Shown piece by piece: positions 58,608 through 64,000 of a DNA stretch of 64,000 nucleotides. Position 1 is the first letter of the stretch. Each line of letters opens with the position of its first letter. The notes below the pieces were generated by a model. It was not told the DNA's origin. It made no database searches and was given only the letters and a program-made list of their open reading frames with translations. Position numbers and translations under genes: made by a program. This stretch comes from Symbiodinium natans. Taxonomy: Eukaryota; Sar; Dinophyceae; Suessiales; Symbiodiniaceae. Location: assembly GCA_905221605.1 (NCBI GenBank), contig CAJNDS010002201.1, positions 117,501 to 181,500 of the forward strand. The letters run 5' to 3'.

Positions 58608-61604
58608 ATCAGTCAGTCAGTCAGTCAGTCAGTCAGTCGATCGATCATCATCATCGTCATCACCATCGTCATCGTCATCGTCATCGTCATCATGATCATC
58701 TCTCACCAGCAGCATCTCAATTGTGCGAGAGTCATCCTGATATCGTCATGATTGTCATTGCCATTAACCTTGCTGGCAGTCACTCAGTCGCGCATCCGAG
58801 AGGCATCTTCAACATGTGCGAAGAGTCGGCAGCCACCTGCCACACAGAGTCGGCCACCACCACTACAACTGCCCGCCTTTATGAGGCTTTTTGTAAATGG
58901 CGACAAGGTTATGACTGGGATGCGAAGCAGAATTCACAGCGGCCTGTACGTGCTGCCACTTCACTGATCGCATTTGGCATTCCTCCTTCAGGCCAGCTGC
59001 CGTCATCTGGGACCAAACCTGGTCGAACCATCATGGTTGCAGGCGCATGGAGTTGCACTTGTTTGGCGACATTTCTGCTCGGATGCGTGCTACTGCAGCC
59101 AGGTTGCTAAGTGGCTGCGTAGTCGATTGATCAAGTCTTGCTTGTGTGGTCTTGCTTCCGCCGGCAAGTTCCGTTTTCGGCATTCGTGGCGCAGCTGCGT
59201 GATCTCCTCATCTAGACGAATTCCTGTAGCAGTTATCGCCTGCTTCAAGCATTTCCAAAGTCCCTCTAGTTTGCAGACCTACGTTTGATTGCGTTTCCGT
59301 ATGCTTCATTCTGCATCCTGGGCTCCTTCTTCTGGAAGCGCTGAACTTGGTCCAGCAATCCCTGGGCCACGAGCACGCTGGGCATCCTGGGAGCAGGACA
59401 CTTCGCTGCGAAATGCTGCAAATGTGATTTTGAACCCCCTCTTGCGATTCTGGAAGACATGTTTGGAAAACATGTGTTGCTGTTTTTCACTCCTGCATGG
59501 CTGGGCGATCTACAAAATCAGTTTTTAAGCCGGCAGGTTTCCTTGTCTCTGAGTACGAGTCACAGCCACCCCGTTGCACGTAGTATTCTGCCCATGGAGT
59601 CAGCACTTTCAAAATCAATTTCAAGCCACTCAGTTTTTGTGTGGGGACCTGGGTGATTTAAAGCCAGCTCCTGGTGCATCGTTCTGCCAGCGCTGTTCTG
59701 GTACAGGGTCCGAGCATCAGTTTAGGGTGCAAGGTTTTGGGGCCCTTGGGAGGTGTCAGGGTTCCCGGACATCTTCAGCAACTGCTTCGCGCATATGGTG
59801 AGGCTGGTTGCCTGTGGCTTGGAATTGAAGGTCTAAGTCGCAGGTAGCACGGCTTTCAGCTCGATGCCTCCGTTTGCAACTTTCGGGCGCTTCAAATCAC
59901 AAGCAAAGTCATGCACATGCTGAGAGACTTCGTTGACTCTTGCTGATGCAGCAGACGCACGCAGTGATGATGCCTTGTAGGAGGGTTGAGTCAATGTTGA
60001 GCCGCCGGTTGCTGCGTCAGGAAAAGGAAGCTCGAAGCCGGCTTGGGTCCAAAGGAGTGCAAGTCCAGCTTGTATTACCACCAGTGAAATCAATAACGGT
60101 TGATATTAGAGAACTTACTGGAAATTTGCCGGCAAAAAGCTGTTTAAGCTAGAAATTACAACCGAATCTCCTATCCAGAACTGATCAGCAGCCAGTTGCA
60201 TGCCCAAGGATCTTCAGAACAGGAATCTGAAGCCGTTGCCAGCTCTCCTGACAGCAGCATGTTTGCAGGTGAGTGTCTGGACCGCGTCATTCGACTTTCC
60301 AAGTACCACCAGAACTTGTCACTGGTCCAATAATCCCGCAGAGCTGCAGCCGTGACTAAGCCAATCATTTCTGCTCGCCGATGTTCGCCCCTGCTGGAGT
60401 GCGGGAAAAAACTGGAGATCCGGTTTGAGGTCTTTGCCGTGAAAGGCGGGGCTCTACTGTGTCCTGACTGCAGGGATTTCGACATGCATCTCTGCCTGAT
60501 GGCCAAGTTCTTCTCCTTGCAGAGGTGCCGAAGGTGCGAAAGTGACATCTCCTGAAACAGCCTGGGAAGCTGCACTAAACCACTGTTGACTAAGCTGCGG
60601 TGCTTTCAAGCTTTCTCCATATTGCTGAAAGGTTCAGCACGGTTTTCAGTCAAGGAGCACATATTCCTTCAACGCAGACAGCAGCTCATCCTGGCAGCGG
60701 GACGCCGATGAAACGAACATGTGTTAAGGCCACTATTTGTACTTAGCTCACACTAACAGTTACTAACACCAACAATCACAGCTCAAACACGCCTTGCTCA
60801 AGTCTTGGCTGTAGGCAAAGCCCTTGCTCTTGTACTGCCTGATGAGGTCTGCCTCTTTTGAGGCCTCCAACTTCTCAAACTCCTGAAGTACGTGCTCGGC
60901 ACGTGCGCGGTTCTCCAGCCTGGTGTCTGCGCATAAACATGCGCGGAGTGCACCACACGACTCCGAACCCCAAAACCAAAATTCAACAACTCCGAGCGTC
61001 TTCTTGTCGGGTATGCCCTTCTCTGCACAGAGTTGGCTGGTTCGCTGCGTTCTGGTAAGGCCGCCCCAGGTCGCCACCGTCAGTGCCTGACCGCTCTCGC
61101 CCTAGTATTCCTAGCAGTCCCAGCATGTTTTCCTCTCGTTCGGCCTCCACAAGTTCCGCTCGGGAGAGGGGCCCATCCTCGGCCGTCACAAGATGCCCAG
61201 CCTCGCGACGGCAGGCATCCTGAAGTGCCTGCAGGGAGTGACACAAGAGCAACTCACCAGCAACTCAGTCTACAATGTCAGAGCCCTTCGACTCAACCTC
61301 CAGGGGCAGCAAGCGCCAGAGTCGCAGCTGCTTTAGCCGTGCTTCCAGCTCATCTCGTGACATCATGCCTTGGGTCTCCGAGGCTAAGGGATCGAATCAG
61401 GAGAGGACCGCATGCGCAACGGCGTGTCGTCATGCAGCCGTGGATGCTTGCTGTCTCAGAGTCAGTGCTGTGGAGTTCCCACTCCGCCACAAGCTCTTCT
61501 TCAGTCAGGGAGTGCCTCGGTGCAAGCTTTTTAAGCTTTGTCTTGGCACGACATGGTAGTGGGTAGGACCAACCCCATTGATCCCCCCCAGTTTGCAACC
61601 ACAC
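56161..61604 (-). CDS. Intron-rich locus with at least five SAP-like modules
   Basis: On the minus strand five short modules match the SAP pattern (helix-turn-helix, L..LC...GL...K.ELI..L), a motif known to bind DNA or RNA in chromatin, repair and RNA-processing proteins. They lie at 60390-60551, 59090-59223, 58430-59006, 57200-57541 and 56200-56386. Four are split by an intron inside the motif. Other likely exons are 61440-61560 (HSLTEEELVAEWELHSTDSE), 61270-61370 (MSRDELEARLKQLRLWRLLP), 61120-61230 (PLSRAELVEAEREENMLG), 60780-60910 (LQEFEKLEASKEADLIRQYK), 57900-57997 (EKELLRRLKQVPFLL), 57630-57700 (AERSIALGRALSKIFGKK) and 56700-56900. Whether this is one protein or tandem related genes is open: a stop at 59090-59092 could end one of them. 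Function unknown. Confidence 0.6.
56200..56386 (-). CDS. SAP-like module 5, split by a GC-AG intron
   Basis: Exon 56321-56386 is 22 codons (RPAELRKECVKHGISAMG, then DPE) between TCCAG and a GC donor (CTGAG|GCGAGC). It joins in phase 0 over 56246-56320 (75 nt) to ELIAQLVLKILG. The joined motif is a near-ideal SAP sequence. The end of the second exon is not fixed. Confidence 0.75.
57200..57541 (-). CDS. SAP-like module 4 with enlarged loop
   Basis: Exon 57449-57541 (31 codons, after CCACAG, donor CAG|GTGCCC) reads TEVDNLVKECEERELSTGG and then a Pro/Ser-rich stretch. A 202-nt intron (57247-57448) leads in phase 0 to VLMDRLILSLGVDG. The loop between the helices is longer than in the other modules. 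Confidence 0.6.
58430..59006 (-). CDS. SAP-like module 3, split by a 453-nt intron holding a microsatellite
   Basis: Exon 58965-59006 is exactly 14 codons (MTAAGLKEECQMRS) between CCCAG and a GT donor. It joins in phase 0 to the exon starting at 58511, which reads LRHAERAEKKEMIDALHSWL. The intron (58512-58964) contains the CAT/CAGT array. Confidence 0.65.
58568..58693. repeat. CAT and CAGT microsatellites
   Basis: (CAT)n to about 58612, then (CAGT)n to about 58640, then CAT/CGT units. It lies inside the intron of SAP module 3. Confidence 0.95.
59090..59386 (-). CDS. SAP-like module 2
   Basis: Exon 59283-59386 (VLVAQGLLDQVQRFQKKEPR) joins through a GT-AG intron (59224-59282, 59 nt) to exon 59090-59223, restoring an Arg codon. 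The second exon reads LDEEITQLRHECRKRNLP, then a short loop, then HKQDLINRLRSHLATW and a TAG stop. Both SAP helices are in one exon here. If the TAG is used it ends the protein. Confidence 0.72.
60390..60551 (-). CDS. SAP-like module 1, split by a GC-AG intron
   Basis: Exon 60496-60551 starts after TTTCAG and reads MSLSHLRHLCKEKNLAI. Its GC donor (ATCAG|GCAGAG) joins over the intron 60391-60495 (105 nt) to GGGCGAACATC, which continues RGEHRRAEMIGLV. The joint restores an Arg codon and completes the second SAP helix. The second exon continues below 60390 for an unknown length. Confidence 0.72.
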
Positions 61605-62199
61605 GCAGGACTGGTTTAGAAGTTCCTTGCTTCCTGTCTTGGCCCTGTGCTCGTCCTGCTTTCTTCCTTCCTTTTTCTTCCTTTCGCTTCTTTTCCTTCT
61701 TCCCTTCCTGCCACCTAGTTGGTCTTTAAACGCTGTGAACCCTTTCCAACCCAGGCTCCTCTCCTATCAGCAACGTTAACCCTTAAATCGGCCTAGATCT
61801 CTCTTCCCGAGAAGTGCGGCCATAAATGGCCATGCCCCTTTTGCCCTATGGCTGCAGCTTCGGAACCAGCGATCCATCTCTCGTAGCAGCTCACTGGCCG
61901 CAAGCATGCCCAAGGCTTCTATTGGAACACCTCGTTCTTCACCTCGAGCAACCATAGTAGTGTGTTTTGGTGGCCAGCCACGTGCTTCCCTATACGAGCT
62001 CCAAGTGACAACGCTTCTGCATCGCGCCCGACAAGCCACCACGCCCTCGAGGGCGCCCTGGACCAATCGGAGCATTCACCATGCGTGACAACACGATTAG
62101 CAGAGTTCTAAGTGACCACCGTCCTCGCAGTCCTTGTGTGGCTGCTGAACTCTCTGCTGTCCTTGCTTCTGGAAGTAGTTCCTGTTGCAAGACAGAAGT
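61605..62199. other. Spacer between two minus-strand genes
   Basis: Includes a pyrimidine-rich stretch at 61660-61710. No domain-bearing frame. It should hold the 3' end of the ankyrin gene and the 5' end of the SAP locus. A TATA-type promoter is not visible. Confidence 0.4.
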
Positions 62200-63620
62200 C
62201 TTTTCGCTTCCACACTGTCGTGATTTGGACTTTGTTGCTTCCTTTCATGTCGGCTGGTTTTCTTCGTCCGCCTGCTTGTCCAGGGGCTGCTCGAAGAATG
62301 GCTGGTTGTCAGGCTCGACTGCGGATGCAGGTCTTTCTTCATCAGCTGCCCTTCCTGCTCATTTTCTGGCTGGCTTTGCACATTCGCACTTTCGAAACAC
62401 GAAGCAGTTTTTGCAAGCATAGTTGCACAGTCTTCTGCGACACAAATAGATACAGGCCCCTTTGCCTCTTGCCAACAGCAGCGACAGGCCATCGTGGCCT
62501 GCTGCAATTGCCACATCGCGTGGGTGCTGCCCGTTGGAGTTGCCTGAGATAGGCTTCCACGACAGGGTTCATCATAAACTGTAGCTTCATGACTTCGCCG
62601 GCACAAGTCGCTAAGGTGGTTCCAGTGAGCAACTGCGAGCTGGAGAGCCGAGCCAGTGTCTAACCGTCCCGAGTCCCGCGAAAAGCTTTCTGCTGACTTG
62701 CTTCATTGTTCTGTGTCCGCCCTTGCGTGCAGCAGGAAGAGACATAAGCTCCTCAAGCAAAGGCTCAAGCAAAGGCTCAACCAAAGGCCAGACCATGATG
62801 TCCAAGGCTAAAAGCTGCTATATAGAAGCAAAAAAAACTCCCAATTTCATGGAGCCCTTTCTTAGCACGCAACTTTCGAGGAGTCGTGGACTACAAGTCA
62901 CAATTGAAGCCCGTAGGTCGCCTGTCTCCCAAGCACGCAGCTTCCATCAAAGGCGACTCGCCCGTAATGGAGTCTCCGCAGTTTGGGTCTGCTCTTCCTT
63001 GTAGAAGGCAGGAGCACAAAGCTCTCGTGGATTCCAGGTTTCCAGATGATCTCAGCAGAGACCTGAGATGACTTGCAATGTCTGCCGGGGTACCCCGGGG
63101 TATCCTGCTAGCACCGTCGGTGAGCAAAAGCCGTTTGGACTCATGCTCTTTACGTCAGTATGCTCGACCCAGTGGCAGCAGAGGCGTCTCGCCCAATGCA
63201 TTTGGGGCGTTGACGGTTGCGCCGGCCTTCAACATTCGCTGCACTGGGTCCTGCATGAATGCACTTGCGTGTGCGTTAAGACATGTCCCAAAGAATCCCG
63301 ATGCACTGAAGTCTTTTTTGGCTGTCTACCAACACTGAATACTGATTCGTGCCATGCTCCCGGGTAGCTTTCCGGGTGCCACGGGAACTTAAACTTTCGG
63401 GCTTGTCCTAAACCCCAATGGCTCCCGGAAAATTCTGCCATGACACTGTAGCTGTCTCTGAACCACCCTGAGCGGCAGCAACTAGTAGACGATGAAGAGC
63501 CGTGTTTCCTGCGATGCATGTGCCCCGTCGCCCGACTGCATGCTAGGTAAGGTCACTTGGCTGGGCTGCAACCAGGCCACCATCTTCGTCAACATCCTCG
63601 GTCGTGCCTCCGGAACGCAT
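62200..63620 (-). CDS. Ankyrin-repeat protein, at least seven exons
   Basis: Minus exons that join without a stop: about 63581-63620, 63447-63508, 63169-63250, 62922-63081, 62705-62751, 62594-62659 and from 62543 downward. They read in order DVDEDG, NTALHRLLVAAAQGGSE, MLKAGATVNAPNALGETPLL, CLLQGRADPNCGDSITGESP with LMEAACLGD, LCLFLLHARADTEQ, TGSALQLAVAHWNHL, and GQHPRDVAIAAGHDGLSLLL. These are 5-6 ankyrin repeats (G.TPL..A...G, LL..GAD.N), a protein-binding fold. Introns are 72, 196, 87, 170, 45 and 50 nt; donors are GT at four, GC at 62921 and possibly GA at 62704. Each joint restores a full codon. Downstream, an acidic frame near 62290-62370 may be the tail. The start codon is not seen; the ATG near 63620 is in frame but an exon further right is possible. 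Partner unknown. Confidence 0.8.
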
Positions 63621-63790
63621 CCAACCAACACAGAACCTAATTATACATGTACATGTGACGAACTATGTGACTGAACATTCCTATGGTGCGTATGAAACAT
63701 TAAACATGCCTTGGACCTCAGCTGACCAACGACACGAAACTAACCATCCAAGTGACTGCCGGCTCGGGGTGTGCTTTTCATCTCCTTCAC
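63621..63790. other. Spacer, no gene
   Basis: Short stretch with ATACATGTACATGT. No accepted frame. Probably an intron or the upstream region of the ankyrin gene. Confidence 0.4.
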
Positions 63791-64000
63791 TCATGTTTTC
63801 ACTGGTGTTTGAGCCTTGAGAGTCACTCTCTGATCAGCCTCAAATGCCTGTCGTGCCTGGAAGTCGTCGAAATCGAACATGTCATATGATTGAGCAGCAG
63901 CTCCTACAACTCCTGCAATGCGAGTCGCATAATCAACGTTGACCTGGATTTGCTCAACAAAGTGAAGCGAAAGCAATTGCAGAAGCGAAGAAGGACTCCT
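63791..64000 (-). CDS. Exon running off the window edge, unidentified
   Basis: The minus frame enters from the right edge and reads LLSLHFVEQIQVNVDYATRI, then GAAAQSYDMFDFDDFQARQA, before a stop near 63791. It looks coding and lies just upstream of the ankyrin exons, so it may be their 5' part or the end of a separate gene. No motif. Confidence 0.4.
   Translation of the reverse strand, partial: RSPSSLLQLLSLHFVEQIQVNVDYATRIAGVVGAAAQSYDMFDFDDFQARQAFEADQRVTLKAQTPVKT

Noticed and set aside
62342-62632. MYND-type zinc finger reading (RCGNC) in the ankyrin gene
   Set aside because: That frame conflicts with the ankyrin frame restored by splicing and lacks the remaining Cys/His residues.
1-64000. 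Search for the dinoflagellate spliced-leader sequence, rRNA, U snRNA and CRISPR
   Set aside because: By eye I found no CCATTTTGGCTCAAG-like site, no conserved rRNA or snRNA block and no regular spacer-repeat array. Only a computed search would settle this.

Overview
The window looks like nuclear DNA of a dinoflagellate, most likely Symbiodiniaceae or a close relative. This is inference from several signs. Genes are cut into many short exons. Where I can rebuild frames across introns, donors are GC or GA as well as GT, and acceptors often read AG|G. Every gene I can recognise lies on the minus strand, which fits the unidirectional gene arrays known from dinoflagellates. Simple repeats are very long, and degenerate TTTAGGG-like blocks occur inside the sequence. 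There are no operons, ribosome binding sites, rRNA genes or CRISPR arrays. Most long open frames are artefacts of microsatellites.

Layout. 1-25 kb: sparse minus-strand exons, including a five-exon unidentified gene at 5.6-6.9 kb and weakly supported membrane-protein exons at 18.6-20.4 kb, interrupted by CTT, CAC, poly-pyrimidine, C-rich and CTG arrays. 25.1-25.8 kb: an FKBP-type prolyl isomerase, reconstructed across two introns. 26-28.3 kb: exons of an unidentified gene. 30-34.5 kb: a satellite-rich block with CT/CTT/CTTT tracts, a GC-rich minisatellite, two AGT arrays, a 90-bp tandem repeat and about 600 bp of telomere-like repeats.

35-38.8 kb: a frameshifted gag-like retroelement between 19-bp direct repeats. 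Its right end stops about 25 bp from a tRNA-Leu gene. tRNA-Leu(CAA), initiator tRNA-Met and an intron-containing tRNA with an Arg-like body follow within 0.9 kb. Then come about 2 kb of AT-rich DNA and a block of tandem ~115-bp repeats (41.8-43.0 kb) with inverted copies at 39.9-40.0 kb.

43.6-64 kb: the most gene-rich part, all on the minus strand. It holds unidentified exons, a KH-like half domain, a J-domain exon, a long intron-rich locus at 56.2-61.6 kb with five SAP-like modules, and an ankyrin-repeat gene at 62.4-63.6 kb rebuilt through six introns. The genes show no shared pathway. The FKBP and J-domain proteins are folding factors. SAP modules normally bind DNA or RNA, and ankyrin repeats bind proteins.
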